From NCBI GenBank assembly GCA_035624355.1, contig DASPRQ010000076.1, positions 1 through 64,000 of the forward strand: DNA of 64,000 nucleotides, given 5' to 3'. This DNA comes from Usitatibacter sp035624355 (GTDB taxonomy: Bacteria > Pseudomonadota > Gammaproteobacteria > Burkholderiales > Usitatibacteraceae). The notes beneath the pieces were generated by a model. The model was not told where the DNA came from. It made no database searches and saw nothing but the letters and a program-made list of their open reading frames with translations. Position 1 is the stretch's first letter, and each line of letters begins with the position of its first letter. The position numbers and the translations under genes were made by a program. Below are positions 17,317-25,492 of the stretch, one piece after another.

Positions 17317-18851
17317 TCTCCGAGCACCTCGTCCAGCTTTCGCGCCTGCAGTTCGCCGCGACGGCGATGTACCACTTCCTTTTCGTGCCGCTCACCCTCG
17401 GGATGGTGTGGATCCTGGTGATCATGGAGAGCGCCTACGTCATGACCGGCAAGTCGGTCTACAAGGACATGACGAAGTTCTGGGGCAAGCTCTTCGGCAT
17501 CAACTTCGCGATGGGGGTGACGACCGGCATCACGCTCGAGTTCCAGTTCGGCACCAACTGGGCGTACTACTCGCACTATGTGGGCGACATCTTCGGCGCC
17601 CCGCTCGCCATCGAGGGGCTGATGGCCTTCTTCCTCGAGTCGACCTTCATCGGGCTCTTCTTCTTCGGCTGGGATCGGCTTTCGAAGGTGCAGCACCTGT
17701 TCGTCACGATTCTCCTCGCGGTGGGGAGCAACCTCTCGGCGCTCTGGATCCTGGTGGCGAACGGCTGGATGCAGGACCCCGTCGGCGCGACCTTCAACGA
17801 GCAGACGATGCGCATGGAGCTCGCGAACTTCTGGCAGGTGCTGTTCAACCCGACCGCGCAGGCGAAGTTCGTCCACACCGTGAGCGCCGGCTACGTGACC
17901 GGCTCGATCTTCGTGCTGGCGATCTCCTCGTGGTACCTGCTCAAGGGCCGGCACGTCGAGTTCGCGAAGCGCTCCTTCCGCATCGCCGCCGCCTTCGGGC
18001 TCGCCTCCGCGGCCTCCGTCATCGTGCTGGGCGACGAGTCCGGCTACACCGTCACCGACGCGCAGCAGACCAAGCTCGCGGCGATCGAGGCCGCGTGGGA
18101 TACCGAGCCCGCGCCCGCGGCCCTCACGCTCTTCGCGATCCCCGACCAGAAGGACATGCGCAACGAGTACGCGGTGCGCATCCCGTACGCGCTCGGCCTG
18201 ATCGCGACGCGCACGGCCACGAAGCAGATCCCGGGCATCAAGGAGATCCGCGCGAAGAACCGCGAGCGCGTGGTCTCGGGGATCGAGGCGGTGAGCGCCC
18301 TCGGGGAGCTGCGCAAGGACCCGGGCAACGCGGCCGCGCGCGAGCGCTTCGAGAGCCACAAGGCCGACCTCGGCTTCGGGCTGCTGCTTCGCAAATACAC
18401 CGCCGATGTGCGCCAGGCCACGCCCGAAATGATCGACCGGACCGCCGCCGACACGATCCCGCGCGTGGCGCCCCTCTTCTGGGGCTTCCGGATCATGGTC
18501 GCGCTCGCCTTCGCGATGCTGGCCCTCTTCGCGATCGCGTTCTACTACACGCTGCGGGGGCGCTGCGGCGAGCAGCGCTGGCTGCTCGAGTGGGCCTTCT
18601 GGTTCCTGCCGGTGCCCTGGATCGCCGCCGAGATGGGCTGGTTCGTCGCCGAGTACGGGCGCCAGCCGTGGACCATCTACGGCGTGCTGCCCACGAGCCT
18701 GTCCGCCTCGACTCTCTCGGTCGCGAGCCTCTACGGCTCGCTCGCCGGCTTCATCGGCCTGTACACGGCGCTCGCCGTGGTCGAGGTGTACCTGATGCTC
18801 AAGTTCGCGCGCCAGGGCCCCGCGCATTCCGAGACCACCGCGGGAGCGTGA
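17313..18851 (+). CDS. cydA: Cytochrome bd ubiquinol oxidase subunit I
   Basis: 512 residues, close to E. coli CydA. It holds haems b558, b595 and d and oxidises ubiquinol. The haem-ligand His is in MYHFLFVPLTLG near residue 20. The quinol-binding Q-loop (about 250-375) is the long type, with GLIATRTATKQIPGIKEI and DVRQATPEMI as in E. coli, and GFRIMVALAF follows. The high-affinity bd oxidase supports respiration at low O2 and resists NO and peroxide. It is translationally coupled to cydP. No FNR box was seen in its promoter region. Confidence 0.97.
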   Translation: MISEHLVQLSRLQFAATAMYHFLFVPLTLGMVWILVIMESAYVMTGKSVYKDMTKFWGKLFGINFAMGVTTGITLEFQFGTNWAYYSHYVGDIFGAPLAIEGLMAFFLESTFIGLFFFGWDRLSKVQHLFVTILLAVGSNLSALWILVANGWMQDPVGATFNEQTMRMELANFWQVLFNPTAQAKFVHTVSAGYVTGSIFVLAISSWYLLKGRHVEFAKRSFRIAAAFGLASAASVIVLGDESGYTVTDAQQTKLAAIEAAWDTEPAPAALTLFAIPDQKDMRNEYAVRIPYALGLIATRTATKQIPGIKEIRAKNRERVVSGIEAVSALGELRKDPGNAAARERFESHKADLGFGLLLRKYTADVRQATPEMIDRTAADTIPRVAPLFWGFRIMVALAFAMLALFAIAFYYTLRGRCGEQRWLLEWAFWFLPVPWIAAEMGWFVAEYGRQPWTIYGVLPTSLSASTLSVASLYGSLAGFIGLYTALAVVEVYLMLKFARQGPAHSETTAGA

Positions 18852-18855
18852 CGCC

Positions 18856-19995
18856 ATGCTCGACTACGAAACGCTGAGGTTCATCTGGTGGCTCCTCGTG
18901 GGAGTGCTCCTCATCGGCTTCGCCGTGATGGACGGCCACGACATGGGCGTGGGCATGCTGCTGCCCTTCGCCGGGCGCGACGACATTGAGCGGCGCGTGA
19001 TCATCAACACGGTCGGGCCGCACTGGGACGGCAACCAGGTGTGGTTCATCACGGCCGGCGGGGCCGTGTTCGCCGCCTGGCCCCTCGTCTACGCCGCGGC
19101 CTTCTCCGGGTTCTACTGGGCCATGCTCGCGGTGCTGTGGACGCTCTTCCTGCGGCCCGTGTCGTTCGACTTCCGCAGCAAGATCGACCGCCCGGGATGG
19201 CGCCGCACCTGGGACTGGGGCCTGTTCCTCGGCAGCGCCGTGCCGACGCTCATCTTCGGCGTGGCGTTCGGGAACCTCCTGCAGGGCGTGCCGTTCCACT
19301 TCGACGAGAACCTGGTGGCGTACTACACGGGCTCCTTCTGGCAGCTGCTCAATCCCTTCGCGCTGCTCGCCGGCGTGGTGAGCGTGGCGATGGTCGGGTT
19401 CCACGGCGCGAATTACCTCGCGCACCGCACCGAGGGCGCGGTCGCCGCCCGCGCGCGCACCGCCTCGCTCGCGCTCGGCATCCTGCTCCTCGCCGCGTTC
19501 GCGGCTGCCGGGGTGTGGCTCGCGGCCGGCGTGGGCGGATACGCGATCACCTCGGGCGCCGATCACTTCGCGGCGTCCAACCCCCTCGCGAAGACCGTCG
19601 CGGTCACGCCCGGCGCGTGGCTCGCCAACTACTCGCGCTATCCCCTCACGATGCTCGTCCCCGCGGCGGGCTTCCTCGGCGCCCTCGCCGGGATCGCGCT
19701 CGCCCGCGGCGGCCGCACCCTCTGGGCGTTCGTCGCCTCGTCGGTCGCCATGGCGGGCGTCATCGGCACCGCCGCGGTCTCGATGTTCCCCTTCGTGATG
19801 CCCTCGAGCTCGGACCCGCGCTCGAGCCTCACGCTCTGGGACGCCACCTCGAGCCATCTCACGCTCGGCCTGATGTTCTGGGCGGTGGTGATCTTCATGC
19901 CGCTCGTGCTCCTGTACACCGGCTGGGCCTACCGGGTGATGGCGGGCAAGGTGACCGCGGCGTACGTGCGCGAGAACGAGCGCAGCGTCTACTGA
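18856..19995 (+). CDS. cydB: Cytochrome bd ubiquinol oxidase subunit II
   Basis: 379 residues with about nine membrane helices. The N-terminus (WWLLVGVLLIGFAVMDGHD, residues about 11-29) contains the conserved Gly-His-Asp-rich segment that lines the proton and oxygen path. WDGNQVWFITAGGA and FRPVSFDFRSK-like segments follow as in the CydB family. It stabilises the haems of CydA. It starts four bases after cydA. Confidence 0.97.
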   Translation: MLDYETLRFIWWLLVGVLLIGFAVMDGHDMGVGMLLPFAGRDDIERRVIINTVGPHWDGNQVWFITAGGAVFAAWPLVYAAAFSGFYWAMLAVLWTLFLRPVSFDFRSKIDRPGWRRTWDWGLFLGSAVPTLIFGVAFGNLLQGVPFHFDENLVAYYTGSFWQLLNPFALLAGVVSVAMVGFHGANYLAHRTEGAVAARARTASLALGILLLAAFAAAGVWLAAGVGGYAITSGADHFAASNPLAKTVAVTPGAWLANYSRYPLTMLVPAAGFLGALAGIALARGGRTLWAFVASSVAMAGVIGTAAVSMFPFVMPSSSDPRSSLTLWDATSSHLTLGLMFWAVVIFMPLVLLYTGWAYRVMAGKVTAAYVRENERSVY

Positions 19996-20007
19996 GGAGC
20001 CGCGACG

Positions 20008-20127
20008 ATGTGGTACTTCGCCTGGGTGCTGGGAGTCGGATTCGCGGTCCTGCTCGCGATCCTGAACGCCATGTGGGGCGAGATGGAGGAGGACCGCGCG
20101 AAGGCCGACGAGGAGCGGCGCCGCTAG
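20008..20127 (+). CDS. cydX: CydX/CbdX small subunit of cytochrome bd
   Basis: 39 residues, beginning MWYFAWVLGVGFAVLLAILN, one membrane helix with the aromatic start typical of CydX, and ending in a charged EEDRAKADEERRR tail. CydX covers the haem site of CydA and is needed for activity in E. coli. The ATG at 20008 lies 12 bases after cydB and follows GAGGAG. Confidence 0.92.
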   Translation: MWYFAWVLGVGFAVLLAILNAMWGEMEEDRAKADEERRR

Positions 20128-20139
20128 CGTCGCCGCCGC

Positions 20140-21120
20140 CTACTGCTGGTAGGCGACGCAGGTCTCGCAGATGGTCCCCGTGACGTCCTTCTTGAGGTGC
20201 GCCCGCCGCAGGGCCATGAAGAGCTCGCTGTTCCAGCCTTCCATGAACGGCACCTTCGTGAGGTCGGCCATCACCCACTTGTCGCCGGCGTCGAAGCAGC
20301 ACGCCGAGAGCTTGCCGTCGTAGGTGATGTGGCCTTCGGTGAACGCCGACCAGCAGGGCAGCGGCTCGCGCAGCGCCCCCACGCGGCCCTGGTTCCCGGC
20401 GATGGGCCGGTAGCCGAGCTCCTCCTCGCGCAGGGTGGCGAGGCTGCCCATGGAATAGAGCGGCAGCCAGTAGTGCTCGTCCACGTACGGGAGGATCTCC
20501 TCCTGCACCAGCTCCGTCATCCGTTCCTGCTGCTCGCCGTCGTACTGGATGCTGGAAGCGTAGAGGCCGCAGCCGTAGCCGCCCTCCTCGCGCACGCGCC
20601 ACGCGGCCTTGAGGTTGGCGAGCGAGTCGCGGAAGAGCTTCGGCTTCACGCCGGTGATCTCGCGGAACTGGGCCTCGTCGGCGTTGTTCATCGAGAACTT
20701 GAGCGAGTCCAGGCCCGCCTCCATGCACGCCTTCACGCGCCCGGGCGTCGAGAGCGACCCGTTGGTCGTGAGGAAGACGTACCGGATCCCGCGCTGCTTG
20801 GCGTAGCGGATCGCCTCGGGGAGCCACGGGCACATGAACGACTCGCCGATGTAGAAGACGCCCAGCTCCTCGACGCCCGCGTCGACCATCTCGCCCACCA
20901 CGCGCTCGTAGAAGCCGCGGTCCATCTCGCCCCGGTCCTTCATGCGCAGGCGGTGCGCGCAGAAGCCGCAACGGTAGTTGCACTGGGAGGTGAGCTCGAT
21001 CTTCACCGAGCGCGGCGCGGGCAGCCGGTCGGCGAGGTAGCGCTGGGGAATGCCGGTGATCGCGTCGATGCGCTCGGTGATCTTCGCGGTCCGGATCTTC
21101 GCGTTCGAGGTCTGACTCAT
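20140..21120 (-). CDS. Radical SAM protein with SPASM-like C-terminus
   Basis: 326 residues. The SAM cluster motif CNYRCGFC is at Cys47, Cys51 and Cys54. The C-terminus has ITYDGKLSACCFD and ends in ICETC, a pattern of SPASM/twitch domains that bind extra Fe-S clusters in peptide- or protein-modifying enzymes. No substrate peptide is recognisable next to it. The ATG at 21120 is preferred; the frame stays open far upstream only because of base composition. It diverges from the nitronate monooxygenase-like gene across a region holding a weak FNR-like site, so anaerobic expression is possible. Confidence 0.8.
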   Translation of the reverse strand: MSQTSNAKIRTAKITERIDAITGIPQRYLADRLPAPRSVKIELTSQCNYRCGFCAHRLRMKDRGEMDRGFYERVVGEMVDAGVEELGVFYIGESFMCPWLPEAIRYAKQRGIRYVFLTTNGSLSTPGRVKACMEAGLDSLKFSMNNADEAQFREITGVKPKLFRDSLANLKAAWRVREEGGYGCGLYASSIQYDGEQQERMTELVQEEILPYVDEHYWLPLYSMGSLATLREEELGYRPIAGNQGRVGALREPLPCWSAFTEGHITYDGKLSACCFDAGDKWVMADLTKVPFMEGWNSELFMALRRAHLKKDVTGTICETCVAYQQ

Positions 21121-21195
21121 GGGCTTGCCGTGGCGGTTGGATCGGCCTGAAGGTAGCACGCACCCGGCCGCCGGGGGCGGGAAAGGCGCCGCAGT

Positions 21196-21209
21196 TTGAC
21201 TTACTTCAA
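21196..21209. promoter_or_regulatory. Weak FNR-like box
   Basis: TTGACTTACTTCAA: good left half, right half TTCAA instead of RTCAA. It is centred 82.5 bp from the radical SAM gene start and 104.5 bp from the start of the divergent oxidoreductase. Position and symmetry are plausible but the match is incomplete. Confidence 0.4.
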
Positions 21210-21306
21210 GCAATCGCGAAATTTCGCGGCGCAAACCTCGCCGGTCGTTGTCCGCGCGCGGCGCGTGGGCTAGCCTCGCATCCTCGGCAATCCGATCCGC
21301 GAGCCC

Positions 21307-22476
21307 ATGGCGCAAGACACCGAAGCCGCGAAGCTGCCGCGCTGGAGCCTGCGCGGCCGGTCGCTCGCGCCCGTCGTGCAGGGCGGCATGGGCGTGGGGG
21401 TGTCCGCCCACCGGCTCGCGGGCACGGTCGCCCGTCACGGCGCGCTGGGCACGATCTCGAGCGTGGAGCTGCGCCAGCACCATCCCGACCTGCTCGCGCA
21501 GAGCCGGCCCGACAAGGAGGCGCTCGACCGGCTCAACTGCATCGCGCTCGATCGCGAGATCCGCGCGGCGCTCGCGCTCTCCGAGGGGCGCGGCGCGGTC
21601 GGGGTGAACGTGATGAAGGCGGTCAACGCGCACGCGCAGTACGTGCGCCAGAGCTGCGAGTCGGGAGCGCACGCGATCGTCATGGGGGCAGGCCTGCCGC
21701 TCGACCTGCCCGAGCTCGCCGCCGGCTTCCCGGATGTCGCGCTGGTCCCGATCCTGTCGGAGGCGCGCGGCGTGTCGATCGTGCTGCGCCGCTGGATGCG
21801 CCGCAACCGCCTGCCCGATGCGATCGTGATCGAGCATCCGCGCTACGCGGGCGGCCACCTGGGCGCCACGCGCATCGCCGAGGTCGCCGACCGGCGCTAC
21901 GACTTCGGGCCCGTGCTCGAGGCGATCTTCGCGCTCTTCCGCGAGCTGGGCCTGGCCGAGCGCTCGATCCCGCTCGTCGTCGCGGGCGGCATCCACACCC
22001 ACGAGCAGGTGCGCGAGCTGCTCGCGCTGGGCGCCTCGGCCGTGCAGGTGGGCACGCCCTTCGCCGTGTGCGAGGAAGGCGACGCGCACCCCGAATTCAA
22101 GCGCGTGCTCGCCGGAGCGCGCCCCGAGGACATCGTGACGTTCATGAGCGTGGCGGGGCTTCCCGCGCGCGCCGTGGCGACTCCCTGGCTGCGCAATTAC
22201 CTGAAGCGGGAGCAGGCGCTGCAATCGCACGCCAAGGCCGATCCGCGCCGCTGCGTCCCGGGCGGACAGTGCCTCACCGTCTGCGGCCTGCGCGACGGCC
22301 TCGCGAACGCCGGCCAGTTCTGCATCGCCACGCGCCTCGCCTTCGCGCTCCACGGCGACGTGAAGAAGGGCCTGTTCTTCCGCGGGTCCGAGGCGCTGCC
22401 CTTCGGCTCCGCGATCCGGCCCGTCGCCGATCTGCTCGCCTACCTCCTCACGGGCCTCGAGCCCGCTCCCGCCTGA
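21307..22476 (+). CDS. Nitronate monooxygenase/2-nitropropane dioxygenase-like FMN enzyme
   Basis: 389 residues. The TIM-barrel start APVVQGGMGVGVSAHRLAGTVARHG (residues about 22-46), GVNVMKAV, and the phosphate-binding region VVAGGIHTHEQVRELLALGASAVQVGTPF (about 220-248) are typical of NMO-family flavoproteins. The catalytic position often held by His in true nitronate monooxygenases is not clear here, and the C-terminal part adds CVPGGQCLTVCGLRDG, with cysteines unlike the simple NMO family. It may be an NAD(P)H-dependent flavin reductase. It lies directly upstream of fnr with only 31 bases between. Confidence 0.75.
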   Translation: MAQDTEAAKLPRWSLRGRSLAPVVQGGMGVGVSAHRLAGTVARHGALGTISSVELRQHHPDLLAQSRPDKEALDRLNCIALDREIRAALALSEGRGAVGVNVMKAVNAHAQYVRQSCESGAHAIVMGAGLPLDLPELAAGFPDVALVPILSEARGVSIVLRRWMRRNRLPDAIVIEHPRYAGGHLGATRIAEVADRRYDFGPVLEAIFALFRELGLAERSIPLVVAGGIHTHEQVRELLALGASAVQVGTPFAVCEEGDAHPEFKRVLAGARPEDIVTFMSVAGLPARAVATPWLRNYLKREQALQSHAKADPRRCVPGGQCLTVCGLRDGLANAGQFCIATRLAFALHGDVKKGLFFRGSEALPFGSAIRPVADLLAYLLTGLEPAPA

Positions 22477-22507
22477 ACCGTTTCCTCTCTCTCCACGAGC
22501 CCATCCC

Positions 22508-23284
22508 ATGGACATCCCCGTCGCCGCGACCGCCCCGATCCCCGCCATCGCCCCGCGCGAGAAAGCGCCGGCCCGCGGCAGGCAGGTCGCCTGCGCTTCC
22601 TGCGCGCTGCATCCCCTGTGCCATCCGCTCTCCGCTGCCGAAGGATGGCTCGCCGCCGTGCAGACGCGCCGGCGCGTCGCTCGCGGCGAGAGGCTCTTTC
22701 GCGCCGGCGCGCCGCAGACGGCGCTCTACGCCATTCGCGCGGGCTTCCTCAAGGCCTGTGCGCCGAACCCCGACGGCAGCCGCTTCATCGTGCGCTTCCT
22801 CCTGCCGGGCGACGCGCCCGGCCTCGACGCGTTCGCGACGGGCGCGCACCCGACGGAGGCGATCGCACTCGAGGACAGCGTGGTGTGCGAGGTCCCGCGC
22901 TACCGGGCCGAGATCCTCGCCGAGGGGATCCCTTCGCTCGGCGCGCAGCTGCGCCAGCTCCTCGGCCGCGAGCTCGCCCGCTCCCAGGAGCACGCGGCGC
23001 TGCTCACGCGCCACGCCGCGGCCGAGCGCGTCGAGCGCTTCCTGCTCGACCTCTCCCGCCGCTGGGGCGAGCGCGGCTACTCGCGCACGGCCTTCCGCCT
23101 GCCGATGCGCCGCCAGGAGATCGGCGAGCACCTCGGCCTCACCATGGAAACGGTGAGCCGCATCTTCTCGGACTTCCAGTCGCGCGGCTGGATCCGCCTC
23201 ACGCGGGGCGGGGTCGAGATCCGTGGCGGGCCCCTGCTCGCCGAGTGCCGGAGCGCCGACGCCGGGGCCGGCCCGGCGGTCTGA
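22508..23284 (+). CDS. fnr: FNR-type oxygen-sensing regulator, paralogue 1
   Basis: 258 residues. Cys29, Cys32 and Cys38 (CASCALHPLC) and Cys127 (VVCEVP) match the four [4Fe-4S] ligands of E. coli FNR, so O2 should destroy the cluster and inactivate it. The cyclic-nucleotide-like sensory fold spans about 50-150 and the dimer helix about 150-180. The C-terminal helix-turn-helix contains ETVSR (Glu214, Ser217, Arg218), the residues that read TTGAT half-sites. It is therefore the prime candidate for the many FNR boxes in the window. Cys84 is an extra cysteine. The ATG lies 31 bases after the previous gene. Confidence 0.93.
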   Translation: MDIPVAATAPIPAIAPREKAPARGRQVACASCALHPLCHPLSAAEGWLAAVQTRRRVARGERLFRAGAPQTALYAIRAGFLKACAPNPDGSRFIVRFLLPGDAPGLDAFATGAHPTEAIALEDSVVCEVPRYRAEILAEGIPSLGAQLRQLLGRELARSQEHAALLTRHAAAERVERFLLDLSRRWGERGYSRTAFRLPMRRQEIGEHLGLTMETVSRIFSDFQSRGWIRLTRGGVEIRGGPLLAECRSADAGAGPAV

Positions 23285-23427
23285 GCGCCCCTCCAGGTCT
23301 CCCGGACTCGGAATTTTCCTAGGCGGTCTCTCGGAGCATCCGCCGCCGCACGACACGACCGCTTCCTAGCGGCGCATTCAGCGGGCGCCGATTTTGCCGT
23401 GCGTCAAGGAAGCGGAGAGTTCCTGGC

Positions 23428-23814
23428 ATGGAAGCGAACGGCCTCACCCGCGTATACATCGTCGACGACTCCGCGCCGATCCGGGCGCGGCTGACCGAGG
23501 TCCTTTCCCGGATGGACCACGTGCGCGTCGTGGGCGAGGCCGACAGCGCGCGGGAGGCGGTGGCCGGGATCCTGCGGTCCCGCCCCGACTCGGTGCTCCT
23601 CGACCTGAACCTCATGGGGCGCACCGGCATCGACGTCATGAAGAGCGTGCGGCCCCACGCACCCGAGATCGTCTTCGTCGTGCTGAGCAACCACTCCGAG
23701 CCGCAATACCGCCGCGTCTGCGCGGAGGCGGGAGCGGCCTACTTCCTCGACAAATCCCGCGAGTTCGACCGAGTGCGCGAGGTCATCGCGGAGATCGCAT
23801 CCACGCGCCACTAG
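23428..23814 (+). CDS. Single-domain response regulator (CheY-like)
   Basis: 128 residues consisting only of a receiver domain: acidic pair Asp13-Asp14, phosphoacceptor Asp59 in SVLLDLNLMG, Ser/Thr position in VVLSNHS and Lys in YFLDKS. It has no output domain, so it must act through a partner. It lies between two FNR paralogues on the same strand. An interaction with one of them, or with the kinase at 10698, is possible but not shown by the sequence. Confidence 0.85.
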   Translation: MEANGLTRVYIVDDSAPIRARLTEVLSRMDHVRVVGEADSAREAVAGILRSRPDSVLLDLNLMGRTGIDVMKSVRPHAPEIVFVVLSNHSEPQYRRVCAEAGAAYFLDKSREFDRVREVIAEIASTRH

Positions 23815-23827
23815 CGAGACCTTCCCC

Positions 23828-24613
23828 ATGTCCACCGCGACCGCCATCGCCATTCCCATGCGCCCCATCACAACGAACCGCACTTCGTCCGACCCCTCCA
23901 TCCGGGGGACCTCCAACGTGGCGCGCTTCCGCACCCGCTGCGCCACCTGCAACTTGCGGGAGCTGTGCCTGCCCTGCGGCCTGCAGGCCGGGGAGATGTG
24001 CCGGCTCGACGACGTCGTCTACACGCGCAAGCGCGTGAAGCGCGGCGAGACCCTCTACCGCTCGGGCGAGGCGTTCGAATCGCTCTACGCGGTGAGGAGC
24101 GGGTTCTTCAAGTCGTGCGTCGTCCTCGAGGACGGGCGCGACCAGGTGACCGGCTTCCACATGGCCGGCGAGATCGTCGGCATGGACGGGATCGGCAACG
24201 ATCGGCACGCCGCCGACGTCGTGGCGCTCGAGGACAGCGAGGTCTGCGTGATCCCCTACGCGCGCCTCGAGGAGGCGGGCCTGCAGCGCCAGCTGCACAA
24301 GGTGATGAGCCGCGAGCTGGTGCGCGACCAGGGCGTCATGATGCTGCTCGGCACGATGCACGCCGAGGAGCGCCTCGCCGCCTTCCTGCTGAACCTCTCG
24401 CAGCGCTTCGTGGCGCGGGGCTACTCGCCCAACGAGTTCCACCTGCGCATGACGCGCGACGAGATCGGCAGCTACCTGGGGCTGTCGCTCGAGACCGTGA
24501 GCCGGCTCTTCTCCCGCTTCCAGACCGACGGGCACATCTCGGTGCAGCAGAAGCACATCCGCATCCTCGACGTGAAGGGCCTGCGCGCCGTCATGGTCCG
24601 CGAGCAGAACTGA
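23828..24613 (+). CDS. FNR-type oxygen-sensing regulator, paralogue 2
   Basis: 261 residues. Cys38, Cys41 and Cys47 (CATCNLRELC) and Cys140 (SEVCVIP) again give the FNR cluster set, with additional Cys50, Cys58 and Cys97. The helix-turn-helix carries ETVSR (Glu222, Ser225, Arg226), so it should bind the same TTGAT sites as paralogue 1. Its N-terminus is longer. FHMAGEIVGMDGIG is close to E. coli FNR, so this copy may be the true orthologue. Having both suggests two oxygen thresholds or different promoter preferences. The UspA gene follows in 14 bases. Confidence 0.93.
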   Translation: MSTATAIAIPMRPITTNRTSSDPSIRGTSNVARFRTRCATCNLRELCLPCGLQAGEMCRLDDVVYTRKRVKRGETLYRSGEAFESLYAVRSGFFKSCVVLEDGRDQVTGFHMAGEIVGMDGIGNDRHAADVVALEDSEVCVIPYARLEEAGLQRQLHKVMSRELVRDQGVMMLLGTMHAEERLAAFLLNLSQRFVARGYSPNEFHLRMTRDEIGSYLGLSLETVSRLFSRFQTDGHISVQQKHIRILDVKGLRAVMVREQN

Positions 24614-24627
24614 AGGGGGCTTCGCCC

Positions 24628-25077
24628 GTGTTCAAGCACATCCTCGTGCCCACCGACGGATCCGCGCTCTCGCTCAGGGCCGCCAAGATCGCGGTCGCGC
24701 TCGCCAGGGCGCACAAGGCGAGGATCACCGCGATCCACGTGATGGCGCCGTTCGTCCCGCCCACGGGGGGCGACGGCCTCATCTACTACCCGGACAACTT
24801 CTCGCCGCAGGAGTACAAGAAAGCGGTCGAGAAGGAGGCGGCGAAGGCGCTCGGCAAGGTGGGTGCCGCCGCGAAGTCCGGGAAGGTCCCGTTCGACTCC
24901 ATGGCCGTGACCGACGACCAGCCCTGGGAGGCGATCGTGGGCACGGCGAAACGCAAGCGCTGCGACCTCGTGGTGATGGCCTCCCACGGGCGGCGCGGCA
25001 TCGCGGGGCTGCTGATCGGCAGCGAGACCTCCAAGGTGCTCACCCACTCGCGCACGCCGGTCCTGGTGTGCCGGTAG
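24628..25077 (+). CDS. Universal stress protein (UspA family)
   Basis: 149 residues, one Usp domain. The N-terminus FKHILVPTDGSALS and the nucleotide-binding region VVMASHGRRGIAGLLIGSETSKVL (the G-2X-G-9X-G-S/T pattern near 118-135) predict ATP binding. Usp proteins help survival during energy starvation. The GTG start at 24628 follows AAGGGGG. It lies in a tight run after the second FNR gene. Confidence 0.9.
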   Translation: MFKHILVPTDGSALSLRAAKIAVALARAHKARITAIHVMAPFVPPTGGDGLIYYPDNFSPQEYKKAVEKEAAKALGKVGAAAKSGKVPFDSMAVTDDQPWEAIVGTAKRKRCDLVVMASHGRRGIAGLLIGSETSKVLTHSRTPVLVCR

Positions 25078-25088
25078 GCGGCGCGCGC

Positions 25089-25484
25089 GTGTTCCACCTC
25101 TCCCCTTCCCAGCGCGGGCAGCTGCGCGCCCGCCTGGAAGAGCGCGCCCGCACGCTGCGCCGCGAGATCGCCGAGGCCCTCCACGGCGACGAGACCGGCG
25201 CCGCCCTCGGCGTGGCCGAGCGGCGCTCGGAGACGGGCGACGAAGCGGTCGAGGACCTCGAGGCGGGCATCGAGGCCGCCGGCGCCGAGCGCGACGCGGC
25301 CGAGCTCAACGCCGTGCTCGAGGCGCTCGTCCGCATGGATGCCGGCCACTACGGCACGTGCATCGACTGCGGCGCGCCGCTCGCCCTCGAGCGGCTCCTC
25401 GCCCAGCCCCACGCGCTGCGCTGCGTGCGCTGCGAGACCGAGCGCGAGCGCCTGCGCGCGCAGCCCAGCCTTCCGGCCCTCTGA
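25089..25484 (+). CDS. DksA/TraR-family zinc-finger protein
   Basis: 131 residues. A helical hairpin region (about 5-85) precedes a C4 zinc finger with Cys91, Cys94, Cys112 and Cys115 (CIDC and CVRC). DksA-like proteins reach into the secondary channel of RNA polymerase and modulate transcription with ppGpp; the Asp pair at the hairpin tip of true DksA is not evident. The start is GTG at 25089, or GTG at 25068, which would overlap the UspA gene by ten bases. Confidence 0.82.
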   Translation: MFHLSPSQRGQLRARLEERARTLRREIAEALHGDETGAALGVAERRSETGDEAVEDLEAGIEAAGAERDAAELNAVLEALVRMDAGHYGTCIDCGAPLALERLLAQPHALRCVRCETERERLRAQPSLPAL

Positions 25485-25492
25485 GGCCCGCG

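Noticed and set aside
23394..23407. TTGCCGTGCGTCAA as an FNR box before the one-domain response regulator
   Set aside because: The left half has TTGCC, its centre is only 27.5 bp from the ATG, and the match is not better than chance in this composition.
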